NCBI RefSeq assembly: GCF_004119445.1
Contig: NZ_QICI01000070.1
Location: forward strand, 1-64,000
DNA from: Chryseobacterium sp. CH21
Lineage (GTDB): Bacteria > Bacteroidota > Bacteroidia > Flavobacteriales > Weeksellaceae
Direction: 5' to 3'
Length of the DNA stretch: 64,000 nt
The stretch's first letter is position 1. Every line of letters starts with the position of its first letter. The notes under the pieces are model-generated. The model made no database searches. It was not told the DNA's origin and saw nothing but the letters and a program-made list of their open reading frames with translations. Of the stretch, positions 9,335-18,503 are shown piece by piece. A program made the position numbers and the translations under genes.

Positions 9335-10264
9335 TTAACAATGCGAAGCTACTATTTTATCTACAATAAACTGAGCCAGTTTTTCTTTGCTCTGATGAGT
9401 CCAGCCAGCAATATGGGGTGTGACAATCGCTTTTTCTGATTCCAGAAGATATTTTAAATCTTCATTTTCTGCTTCAATATTTTCAAAAGAAGACTTTTCA
9501 TACTCCAATACATCCAGACAAGTTCCTTTTACTTTTCCTGACTTCAGTGCTTCTACTAAATTTTTAGTTTTCACATTCTTTCCTCTTGCCGTATTCACGA
9601 AATAAAAGTCATTTTTCATCTCTGCAATGAATGTTTCGTCAATAAGATAATGGGTTTCTGCAGTCAAAGGAATATGTAAACTTAAAACCTCTGCAGATTG
9701 CTTTAATTCTTCTAATGAAACCTGTGTGGCATATTCATCAGAAAGATCAGGAAGAATATCATGGAAAATCACCTTACATCCAAATCCTGAAAGTCTTTTT
9801 GCAGTAGCTTTTCCCATGTTTCCATATCCAATTAATCCTACTGTTTTTCCTAACAACTCGTCTCCTCTGTTTTCTTCACGCTTCCAGATCCCGTTTTTCA
9901 CTTCCTGAGAGGCGATAAAAAGTCTGTTCATGATCACCAACAGCATTCCTACCACGTGCTCTGCTACTGAATCCCTGTTTCCTTCCGGAGAGTTAATCAG
10001 CTGAATTCCCAGCTTTTCGGCAACAGGAATATCAATATTTTCCATTCCGGCACCTACTCTTGCAATAAACTTCAGATTCTTACCTTTTTCCAGAAAGTTT
10101 TTATCCAGCGGAATACGGCTTCTGATAATAATACCGTCGTAATTCTCAATTTTATCACAAACCTCATCATAAGACGATGTAAAATCCTCTTCTAAAATAA
10201 AATTCTGAGCCAAAAGCTGTTCAGTGATAAGAGGATGATTTTTATCTAAAAGAAGTATCTTCAT
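9335..10264 (-). CDS. D-2-hydroxyacid dehydrogenase (phosphoglycerate dehydrogenase-like)
   Basis: A 309-residue NAD-dependent enzyme. The Rossmann motif is GLIGYGNMGKATAKRL. The catalytic residues are visible as Arg in NTARGKN, Glu in DVLEYE and His in PHIAGWTHQS. Length and the lack of a C-terminal ACT domain fit the short form. It could be a 3-phosphoglycerate dehydrogenase for serine synthesis or a related reductase (glyoxylate, hydroxypyruvate); sequence alone does not decide. Confidence 0.85.
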   Translation of the reverse strand: MKILLLDKNHPLITEQLLAQNFILEEDFTSSYDEVCDKIENYDGIIIRSRIPLDKNFLEKGKNLKFIARVGAGMENIDIPVAEKLGIQLINSPEGNRDSVAEHVVGMLLVIMNRLFIASQEVKNGIWKREENRGDELLGKTVGLIGYGNMGKATAKRLSGFGCKVIFHDILPDLSDEYATQVSLEELKQSAEVLSLHIPLTAETHYLIDETFIAEMKNDFYFVNTARGKNVKTKNLVEALKSGKVKGTCLDVLEYEKSSFENIEAENEDLKYLLESEKAIVTPHIAGWTHQSKEKLAQFIVDKIVASHC

Positions 10265-10350
10265 TTTATTAATAATTTTAGAGATAGGAACAGGTTCCTA
10301 AATGATTATAATTTTATTCTACCGCAAAGTTCGCAAATTTCTGAAAAAAC

Positions 10351-10404
10351 AAATGCTTTTAAGCTCGCAAAGGCGTTAGCACTCAGCAAAGTTTAAAAGC
10401 ATTT
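10351..10404 (-). terminator. Long-loop hairpin after thioesterase gene
   Basis: The perfect 12-bp arms AAATGCTTTTAA and TTAAAAGCATTT surround a 30-nt loop, with a T-run on the minus strand. It is placed to end the thioesterase transcript. The loop and the flank contain GCAAAG words (10322, 10367, 10386) reminiscent of a dispersed intergenic repeat. Confidence 0.5.
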
Positions 10405-10424
10405 TTATTGATAAAGTATAAATA

Positions 10425-10967
10425 CTATTTCTTGTCTTTCTTAGATTCCTGCGGTTCCTGGAATAGTTTTTTAAGTTCTACAGATTCCAAAGGCTTCATT
10501 CTTCCGGAAAGGATTAATGAAAGTTCTTTTCTACGGAATGCTGCTGCAAATCTTTCTTTTTCTTCATCTGTTTCTGGAATCATTTCCGGAATAGGAATCG
10601 GACGGTTGAACTCATCCACAGCCACAAAGGTATAAATACCTGCATTCGTGTGAATTTTCTTCTGATTAATCGGATCATCCAACCATACATCTACATACAC
10701 TTCCATTGAAGTGGAAAATGCTCTGGAAACTTTAGATTCCAATACCACTACTCCTCCTTCCGGAATCGGGTGATTGAAAGATACGTGGTTTACAGATGCT
10801 GTTACAACTCTTCTTTCGCAGTGTCTTGCCGCAGAAATAGATGCACAACGATCCATTTTTGCTAAAAGTTCACCACCAAAAAGGTTTCTTAAAGAGTTGG
10901 TTTCGTTCGGAAGAACGATATTAGTCATAATAGTCAGAGATTCTGACGCTTTTTTTATTTTTGCCAT
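10425..10967 (-). CDS. Acyl-CoA thioesterase, hotdog fold
   Basis: A 180-residue hotdog-fold thioesterase of the YciA/ACOT type. The active-site helix reads NLFGGELLAKMDRCASISAARH, followed by a conserved VTASVNHVSFNHPI strand. It hydrolyses acyl-CoA to free acid and CoA in the cytosol. The start overlaps the end of the HU-like gene upstream by 13 bp, which suggests coupled expression. The last 20 residues are charged and not conserved-looking. Confidence 0.85.
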   Translation of the reverse strand: MAKIKKASESLTIMTNIVLPNETNSLRNLFGGELLAKMDRCASISAARHCERRVVTASVNHVSFNHPIPEGGVVVLESKVSRAFSTSMEVYVDVWLDDPINQKKIHTNAGIYTFVAVDEFNRPIPIPEMIPETDEEKERFAAAFRRKELSLILSGRMKPLESVELKKLFQEPQESKKDKK

Positions 10968-11707
10968 CTATTCTTAGTGTTGTGTGGGACAGCCGGTTTA
11001 GGTTGTGTTACTTTTCCGGCAGGTTTTACGAGTGAATCTTTTTTCAAAGAATCTGAAACAGGTGTTTGCGGAGCGTGTACCATTACCTTCACCGTATCTT
11101 TTACGATTCTATGGGTAGAAGTCTGTACAGAAACCTTATTGAAAGATTTTTTACCAAAAAGAAGCTCCTGTTGGGTAAATGCCAGGTATGCAATCCCTAG
11201 AACCGGAATGATCAAAAGGAAAGTCCAGAGAATTGTTTTTTTGAATTTAAAATCCTTTTCCCTGTTCACTGAGGCACTCACTTTTTCCCCGTTATTGATA
11301 TCTGAAAATCTGATTTCTTCCAATCCATAGAAGTCCGGACGTCCGGATTCTATTCTTTTTCCTTTGAAATGAGTATGCCCTTCTTCAATGAAGACTGTTC
11401 CAAGATTTTGAATTTCAAGAACCTGCTCGGCCTGAAGTTTTTTCTTCCAAAAATCGGTCTGAATCTTCAGATCACTTCTTGAAGCTTCTAAAGACATCTG
11501 TTTCTGTTCTGCAATAAAAGCAGTAAGATCTTCAGCCTGTACTTCGTAGTCTATTGCCAATTCAATCTGACTGGCCGGAGGCAGGATGCTCCCGTTTTCC
11601 GAATTGATAATTGCCTTAGAATTCTTCAGTGAAAACACTCCAAAGCCTGGAACCGTGGCAGTTCCAAATTGTTTTAAATATTCTAAAATGTATGCTGAAA
11701 TATTCAT
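10955..11707 (-). CDS. HU/CCDC81-like domain protein with one membrane segment
   Basis: A 250-residue protein. The N-terminal 130 residues look like tandem HU-related (CCDC81-type) domains common in Bacteroidetes (YILEYLKQFGTATVPGFGVFSL, then LGTVFIEEGHTHFKG). A single transmembrane helix follows at about 175-195 (ILWTFLLIIPVLGIAYLAF), then a low-complexity Pro/Lys tail. Relatives often carry a C-terminal SPOR peptidoglycan-binding domain, but none is visible here. A role in envelope or cell-division organisation is inferred from that family only. Confidence 0.65.
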   Translation of the reverse strand: MNISAYILEYLKQFGTATVPGFGVFSLKNSKAIINSENGSILPPASQIELAIDYEVQAEDLTAFIAEQKQMSLEASRSDLKIQTDFWKKKLQAEQVLEIQNLGTVFIEEGHTHFKGKRIESGRPDFYGLEEIRFSDINNGEKVSASVNREKDFKFKKTILWTFLLIIPVLGIAYLAFTQQELLFGKKSFNKVSVQTSTHRIVKDTVKVMVHAPQTPVSDSLKKDSLVKPAGKVTQPKPAVPHNTKNRWQK

Positions 11708-11760
11708 TTGGCAGCAAATTTATAACTTTTTCGTGACTTTTTGTAATATTTAACGGATAT

Positions 11761-11786
11761 AAAAAAGACTGCCGGAGCAGCCTTTT
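11761..11786 (-). terminator. Hairpin downstream of thiamine receptor gene
   Basis: On the minus strand GGCTGC, a 4-nt loop and GCAGTC form a stem (one G-U pair) followed by six T. It lies about 170 nt after the receptor stop and upstream of the HU-like gene. Confidence 0.5.
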
Positions 11787-11953
11787 GATTATTCTGTATT
11801 AAAACAGGAATACGATTATTTAAACCTCCTTTTTTAAGCTTATAAATTATTGTAAGAAAGGTAAAACCGTTAAAAAGTAAAAAAGCCAATTTGTAAATTC
11901 AAATATCACCAGACTTAGTCTTTTGCCATTTTATCTTTTTACCATTTTACCTG

Positions 11954-14070
11954 TTATTGGATTTTCCAGCTCACGCCAAACATAAAGTTCGTTCCTGCCT
12001 GTGAAAAATAATACGGTTGTCCTTCATAAACAGATCCGTTGTTCACATATTTCTTGTTGAACAGGTTATTCACCAATAGTTTCAATGCAATTTCATTATT
12101 AGCAATTTTAAACTGATACTGCGCATTGAAATCTGTCAGGAAGTAATCTTTAAGCTGAAGATTTGCATCTTCGGTATTGTCCAGATATTGTTTTCCAACA
12201 TACTGATTCATTAAAGCAAACTGGAAATTCTTTGTAGGATTGAATTTCAGGCTTACATTGGCAATTACATTCGGAGAAAAAGAAATCTGTGTATTTCCAA
12301 GGCTTTTAGGAACATCTCCATTTTGGATATTGAAATCCTGGTTTCTGTTCTGGCTTAACGTTAGGTTTCCTGAAACTTCCCATTGTTTAGACAATTTTGC
12401 CAAAGCACCTACCTCAATTCCTCTTCTATAGCTCTTCCCTGAATTTGTTCTGATGAATGCTCCAACATTATTAAGCTCTCCATTCAAAACCAGCTGATTC
12501 ACATAATACATATAATAAACATTCGCAGTAAGGGATACAATCCCGAACTGTTTTTCAAAACCTGCTTCAATATCGTGAAGTTTTTCAGCTTTCACATCAT
12601 TATTGGCCATCAGATCATCTCTGTTGGGTTCACGATGGGCGTGTGCATATGAAAGGAATATTTTACCTCCTTCAATTCTGTAGTTTACTCCTGCTTTTGG
12701 ATTAAAAAACAGCCAGTTTTTGCTTAAATCTGCTCCTTCACCATCACCTGCCATCAGGATTTTTGTATTGTAATTGATTTTTCTAAGCTGCAAATCCCCA
12801 AAAAATTCAAAGTTATCTACTCTTAGTAAAGCTTTTGCAAAACCTGATATTTCATTCTTTACTGAACGATTTCTGTAATATTCGCTTTCATCAATCTGAG
12901 GGAAAAACACTCCTGTCACATTTCCGTAGTGCCTTCCATAATACTGATTAACTACGGCACCAAAATTCAGATCCAGATTTTCAAACTTTCCGTAAAGGGT
13001 AGAAACCATTCCGTAGAAATCATTATTCAGCCATTTTTTCTGATAAAATCTGAAGATTTTATAGTTTGTCCTCCTTCAATGATATTCGGAAGATTGTATC
13101 TTGAAAAAGGATTTCCCTGTTTGTAGTTTTCATAATACCCCCTTCCTTTTGTATAATGGAACGTGGTTTCAAGATTCCAACGGTCGCTGAATTTCTGTTC
13201 CCAAAGCAACTGATAATGATTTTGTCTGTAATTATCCGTTTCATTATCATAGAAACTTACAATATTCTCCCAATTGGAATCATAGATCGCCCCTGAAATA
13301 TTGAATTTAGGATCGGTTTCCCATGTTTTACGGTCAATTCCGTTCCAGGCCTGATAGGTTTTCTCTTTACCCCCAAAAGCCATTAAACGTAGTTTCGTAT
13401 TTCCTTCTTCAAATAAAGCAGTGAAATTATAAGAATGTAAGTTGGATGAAGCTCTGTCGATATATCCATCAGAATGAATATGCGTATATCTTCCCATTAC
13501 AGAAAGACGGTTTTTCCATAACTTACCGGAACCTATTTCTGCTGAATATTTATAGGTATTAAATGATCCGTAGCTGTCATCCGTTTTAAAGTAAAATTTC
13601 TCTTCCGGATCTTTAGAAAGCACATTGATACTTGCCCCAAAAGCGGAAACCCCGTTATTGGAAGTCCCCACTCCTCTCTGAATGACGATCTGTGATGCAG
13701 AACTTGTCAAATCCGGAACGTTGACAAAAAATGTACCCTGACTCTCAGAATCATTGTAAGGAACACCATTCATCATTACATTAATGGCAGAACCTGAAAC
13801 TCCACGGATTCTAAAACCGGTATATCCTACTCCATTTCCCGCATCTGAAGTGGAAATAATGGAGGTTTGATTTTTTAAAAGAATAGGCAGATCCTGTCCT
13901 AAGTTTTTGCCGTCTAAATCTTTCTGTACATTGATGATTTCCTTGGCTACCGGAAGTCTTTTGGTAAAGTTGACAGCTTCAATTTCTCTGATTTTCAGAG
14001 AGTCTTTATTTTGGGCCTGCATAAAAGCCACAGAGGCTACACTAAGCCCTAAAAAAAATAATCCTTTCAT
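11954..14070 (-). pseudogene. TonB-dependent receptor under TPP control, likely thiamine importer (one-base frameshift)
   Basis: An outer-membrane TonB-dependent receptor with a signal peptide (MKGLFFLGLSVASVAFMQAQ), a plug domain (TGFRIRGVSGSAINVMMNGVPYNDSESQG) and a beta-barrel ending in an aromatic residue region (FMFGVSWKIQ). The frame breaks at the six-T run at 13034-13039. Adding one base rejoins RKKWLNNDFYGMVSTLYGKF and gives about 705 residues, a normal size. The TPP riboswitch upstream implies thiamine or a precursor as substrate. The start at 14070 is chosen over 14088 because the AUG there sits in the riboswitch-controlled hairpin and begins the signal peptide. The break is more likely a read error than decay, because the rest is intact. 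Confidence 0.85.
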
Positions 14071-14107
14071 TCTATAAATCTTTGACATTTAATGAATAAA
14101 AGGGGAT
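14063..14107 (-). promoter_or_regulatory. Expression platform: hairpin masking the receptor start codon
   Basis: CCUUUUAUUC (14103-14094) can pair over 10 bp, with one G-U, with GAAUGAAAGG (14072-14063), which holds the AUG at 14070-14068. The same upstream segment, CCCCUUU (14105-14099), is a perfect 7-nt complement of AAAGGGG at the 5' edge of the TPP aptamer (14213-14207). The two pairings exclude each other, as expected of a sequestor and an antisequestor. Confidence 0.6.
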
Positions 14108-14142
14108 CGATAAGATATTATACAATTCAGCGTTCTATGAAG

Positions 14143-14215
14143 GCGCATCCCTAAACAGCATTACCTGTTCCAGGTTCATTGGGTATAATCTCAGCCTGTT
14201 AAAGCACCCCTTTAT
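14143..14215 (-). promoter_or_regulatory. TPP riboswitch (THI element) of the TonB receptor gene
   Basis: The minus strand carries the conserved TPP aptamer words in order: GGGGTGC, GGCTGAGAT, ACCC, GAACCTG, CAGGTAATGC and AGGGATGC. Known function: binding of thiamine pyrophosphate lowers expression of downstream thiamine synthesis or transport genes. It stands about 75 nt before the receptor start. Confidence 0.93.
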
Positions 14216-14347
14216 TTCACCCGCAAAATTACAAAAAAATATGAAATAAAATTGGGGTTATGCGGTGCGTGATATCGGGTTACGAGAGGAAAAAACTACT
14301 ACTGAAAATAAGAGTTATCAAATAAATCATTCATCATTTATAATTCT

Positions 14348-15126
14348 TTAGTAAGTTTTATTGTTTGCGTCAATATAGTAGTAGTTCGAACCGTCTTTGG
14401 TGACTTCAAACATCTTACCCAGTTTCCAGCTGAAGTTTCTTTTGATATTGGCGTATTCGAAAGGAACAATGATTTTATTGTTAACGTCAATGATTCCAAA
14501 TTTATCATTATTGGAAGCCACAATCATTGGATTAGCTACATCATCTCCTTCCAGAATAAAAAGATACTGATATTGAGGATAGATCTGAAACTGTCTGTAA
14601 TCTGCAGCATTCACAAATTTTGATTTTTCAATAATTCCATAGAATCCATTCAGAATGTAAGCCTGAAATAACTGTTGCTTATATTCTTCAAATTTACATT
14701 TTCCGAAATCCGATTCTTTGAACTGATATACTCTTTTCCCCGACTGATCTATACGATATGAGATCATATTCTTTTCTACTGTAGCATAGTCTTTTGTTCC
14801 AAATTTTCTGATTTTCTCATTCGGAGAATTCAAAAGATTGCAATCTTCATAAAAAATACAGCAATATGATATTCCGGCTGAATAATAAATTTTCCGTTCT
14901 GGTTTACATACCCAAACTGATCTCCTTTCTTTTTAGGAATCAAAACCGGAAGATCTTTATTGATCACCACCAGATCAGGATTAGGTTTATTCACTGAAGC
15001 CCTTTTCTGAATCGGAGTTTTAGGAATTTTCTTTGCAGGAATTTTCTTCACAGATTTTGTCTGCGAAAAGGTAAAAAGCGAAGCGAAAATACATAAAACA
15101 GTCAGTAAATTTTTCATATTCATCAT
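14348..15126 (-). pseudogene. WG-repeat protein, secreted (one-base frameshift)
   Basis: The N-terminal part has a signal peptide (MKNLLTVLCIFASLFTFSQ) and a Lys/Pro-rich linker, then a WG-type repeat (GDQFGYVNQNGKFIIQPEY). The second part continues with further WG-like units (NDKFGIIDVNNKIIVPFEYANI). The frame breaks at the six-A run at 14851-14856. Adding one base gives AVFFYEDCNLLNSPNEKIRKFG and a continuous protein of about 259 residues. WG repeats form beta-structured units of unknown ligand. The start could be 15126, 15123 or 15117. The function is not known. Confidence 0.75.
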
Positions 15127-15220
15127 ATGCTTGCAAAAGTACGACCAAAAATAGATATTATAAAATACATATTTATAAAGAATCTAAATAATTTCACTCC
15201 CATAAAATTGTAAAATTTCG

Positions 15221-15228
15221 TAATTTTG
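15221..15228 (+). promoter_or_regulatory. Candidate -7 box for acnB (TAATTTTG)
   Basis: The box fits TAnnTTTG and would start a leader of about 170 nt before acnB. No convincing -33 TTG is at the right distance. The leader holds an inverted repeat, GTTAATG at about 15300 and CATTAAC at about 15336, and nothing else recognisable. Confidence 0.3.
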
Positions 15229-15403
15229 GGAACATTTTGAATTGTTTGATAATTTTAAAAAACTTTTAAGAAAGTGTAGATTATGCTGACTTTATTCGGT
15301 TAATGTTGCGTCAAAATGCGAAATATCAAAATGTCATTAACTGTTTTATACAGACCGGTAAAGAAGAAGCAGGCCTACCTTTAATGTTGAAAGACCTTCT
15401 ATT

Positions 15404-18186
15404 ATGAATATTTATAAGGATTACATCAAAGAGATTGAAGAAAGAAAAACCCAAGGGCTTCATCCAAAGCCAATTGATGGGGCTGAATTACTAAGTGAGA
15501 TCATTTCACAAATAAAAGATTCAGGTAATGCCGACCGACCAGATTCTCTTAAGTTTTTTATTTACAACACACTACCTGGAACAACAAGTGCAGCAGGTGT
15601 AAAAGCAAAATTTTTAAAGGAAATCATTCTAGGGGAATCCGTAGTAGAAGAAATTTCCACTGCATATGCCTTTGAACTGTTATCTCACATGAAAGGTGGT
15701 CCTTCCATTGAAGTGTTGCTTGATCTTGCTTTAGGTAATGATCCTGCCATTGCTCAGGAAGCTGCAAATGTTCTTAAAACACAGGTGTTCCTTTACGAAG
15801 CAGACACTAACCGTCTTAAAGAAGCTTTCGAAAGTGGAAACGCAATCGCAAAAGAAATTCTTGAAAGCTACGCAAAAGCTGAATTCTTTACAAAATTACC
15901 TGAAGTTGCAGAAGAAATTAAAGTCGTTACATTTATCGCTGGTGAAGGGGATATCTCTACAGATTTACTTTCTCCGGGTAACCAGGCTCACTCAAGATCT
16001 GACCGTGAACTTCATGGTAAATGTATGATCACTCCTGAAGCTCAGGAAGAAATCAAAGCTTTACAGGCACAGCATCCTGATGCAAGCGTAATGCTTATTG
16101 CTGAAAAAGGAACAATGGGTGTAGGCTCATCAAGAATGTCTGGAGTAAACAACGTTGCTCTGTGGACAGGAAAACAGGCAAGCCCTTATGTACCATTCGT
16201 AAATATTGCTCCAATTGTAGGAGGAACAAATGGTATTTCTCCAATCTTCCTTACAACAGTAGATGTTACCGGAGGTATTGGTGTTGACCTTAAAAACTGG
16301 GTAAAGAAAGTTGACGAAAACGGAAACCCAATTCGTAACGAAAATGGAGACATCGTTCTTGAAGAAGCTTATTCAGTAGCTACAGGAACTGTTTTAACAA
16401 TCAATACAAAAGAAAAGAAATTATATAACGGAGATCAGGAACTGATCGACCTTACCAAATCTTTCACTCCGCAAAAGATGGAGTTCATCAAAGCAGGAGG
16501 ATCTTACGCTATCGTATTTGGTAAGAAATTACAGACATTCGCAGCTCAGCTTTTAGGAGTTGAAGCTCCTGTAGTTTTTGCTCCTTCAAAAGAAATTTCT
16601 CACGAAGGACAAGGACTTACAGCTGTAGAAAAGATTTTCAACAGAAATGCTGTTGGAACTACTCCAGGAAAAGTATTACACGCAGGTTCTGACGTTCGTG
16701 TACAGGTAAATATCGTTGGCTCTCAGGATACGACAGGTCTTATGACTTCTCAGGAGCTTGAATCTATGGCAGCAACTGTAATTTCTCCAATTGTTGATGG
16801 TGCTTACCAATCAGGATGTCACACCGCATCAGTTTGGGATAAAAAAGCTCAGGCTAACATTCCGAAACTAATGAAATTCATGAATGAGTTCGGTTTGATT
16901 ACAGCCCGTGACCCGAAAGGTGAATACCACGCGATGACTGACGTTATCCACAAAGTTCTTAACGATATCACTGTAGACGAGTGGGCAATCATCATCGGAG
17001 GTGACTCTCACACGAGAATGTCTAAAGGAGTGGCTTTCGGAGCTGATTCAGGTACTGTTGCTCTTGCATTAGCTACTGGTGAAGCATCTATGCCAATTCC
17101 TGAATCTGTGAAAGTAACTTTCAAAGGAAATATGAAAGAACACATGGATTTCCGTGATGTGGTTCATGCGACACAGGCTCAGATGTTGAAGCAGTTTGGA
17201 GGAGAAAACGTATTCCAGGGTAGAATCATTGAGGTTCACATCGGAACACTTCCTGCTGACCAGGCATTTACATTTACAGACTGGACTGCTGAGATGAAAG
17301 CAAAAGCTTCTATCAACATTTCTGAAGATAATACTTTGATTGAATCACTGGAAATTGCAAAAGGCAGAATCCAGATCATGATTGACAAAGGAATGGATAA
17401 CCACAATAAAGTTCTTCAGGGATTAATTGACAAAGCAAACAAGAGAATTGAAGAGATCAGATCAGGTGAAAAACCAGGTTTGACTCCGGATGCCAACGCT
17501 AAATATTATGCTGAAGTAGTTGTAGATCTTGATGTAATCGTTGAACCAATGATTGCTGACCCGGATGTAAACAACGACGATGTATCTAAAAGATATACTC
17601 ACGATACCATCAGAGATCTTTCCTACTATGGAGGTGAGAAAAAGTAGATCTTGGTTTCGTAGGATCTTGTATGGTTCACAAAGGTGACCTTAAGATTGTT
17701 TCTCAAATGCTTAGAAATATTGAAAAACAACAAGGAAAAGTAGAATTTAGTGCTCCTCTTGTTGTTGCAGCTCCTACTTATAACATCATTGATGAATTAA
17801 AGGCAGAAGGTGACTGGGAATTATTAGAAAAATATTCAGCTTTTGAATTTGATGATAATGCTCCAAAAGGAGAAGCTCGTGTTGAATACAAAAACGTAAT
17901 GTACCTAGAGCGTCCTGGATGTAACCTTTGTATGGGTAACCAGGAAAAAGCAGCGAAAGGAGACACTGTTTTAGCGACTTCTACCCGTCTTTTCCAGGGA
18001 AGAGTAGTGGAAGATTCTGAACGTAAGAAAGGTGAATCTCTATTGGCTTCAACTCCGGTTGTTGTTCTTTCTGCAATTATCGGAAGAATTCCTAGCATCG
18101 ATGAGTATAAAGCGGCTGTTGAGGGTATTGACCTTACTACTTTTGTACCTTCTATCAAAGAATTGACAAGTACAAGCGCTCACTAA
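15404..18186 (+). pseudogene. acnB: Aconitate hydratase B (one-base frameshift)
   Basis: Bifunctional aconitase 2 / 2-methylisocitrate dehydratase of the TCA cycle. The first part (747 codons) holds the N-terminal HEAT-like, swivel and catalytic domains and breaks after SYYGGEKK. The second part starts at MVHKGDLKI. Adding one A to the five-A run at 17639-17643 restores GGEKKVDLGFVGSCMVHKGD and a protein of about 927 residues. The first Fe-S cysteine codon (17668-17670) lies in the gap between the two frames; the other two are in CNLCMGN. Both halves are fully conserved in style, so the break is probably a sequencing error. Confidence 0.92.
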
Positions 18187-18226
18187 GAGATTAATAAATA
18201 CGTCGTAAGACTGTTGAAATTTATAG

Positions 18227-18274
18227 AATTGGAAGATTTTGGTCCTTTAGGATTTAAAATCTTCCAATTTTTTG
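18227..18274 (+). terminator. Terminator after acnB
   Basis: The perfect arms AATTGGAAGATTTT and AAAATCTTCCAATT are followed by a T-run, about 40 bp after the acnB stop. The remaining 230 bp up to the next aconitase are AT-rich with no other feature seen. Confidence 0.8.
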
Positions 18275-18503
18275 TTTAGAACGTTTCTATTTTAATATAG
18301 ATACGTTTTTTTTTCGATAAAAGCCTGAAAATGAATTCTATTTTTTCTTAAATTGAAAGTTATAAAATCTATTGATTTTAGAATCCAAATTACCCCTATT
18401 AATGGATTATAGGAACGTTTTTTGATATATAAGAAAGTGATTTTTCTTTTTCAATATCAGAAAAAGAAGCATTAAAAGAAAAAGAACAAAATTAAAATAC
18501 GAT

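Noticed and set aside
10955..10967. 13-bp overlap of the HU-like and thioesterase genes as another frameshift
   Set aside because: Both proteins have natural ends; adding a base would only fuse two unrelated domains.
11704..11889. Minus-strand ORF of 61 codons whose stop overlaps the HU-like gene start (ATGA)
   Set aside because: It contains a terminator-like hairpin (11761-11786) and low-complexity residues; no family or signal supports it.
14071..14088. Upstream start of the thiamine receptor
   Set aside because: Six extra residues precede the signal peptide, and the AUG at 14070 is the one held by the riboswitch hairpin.
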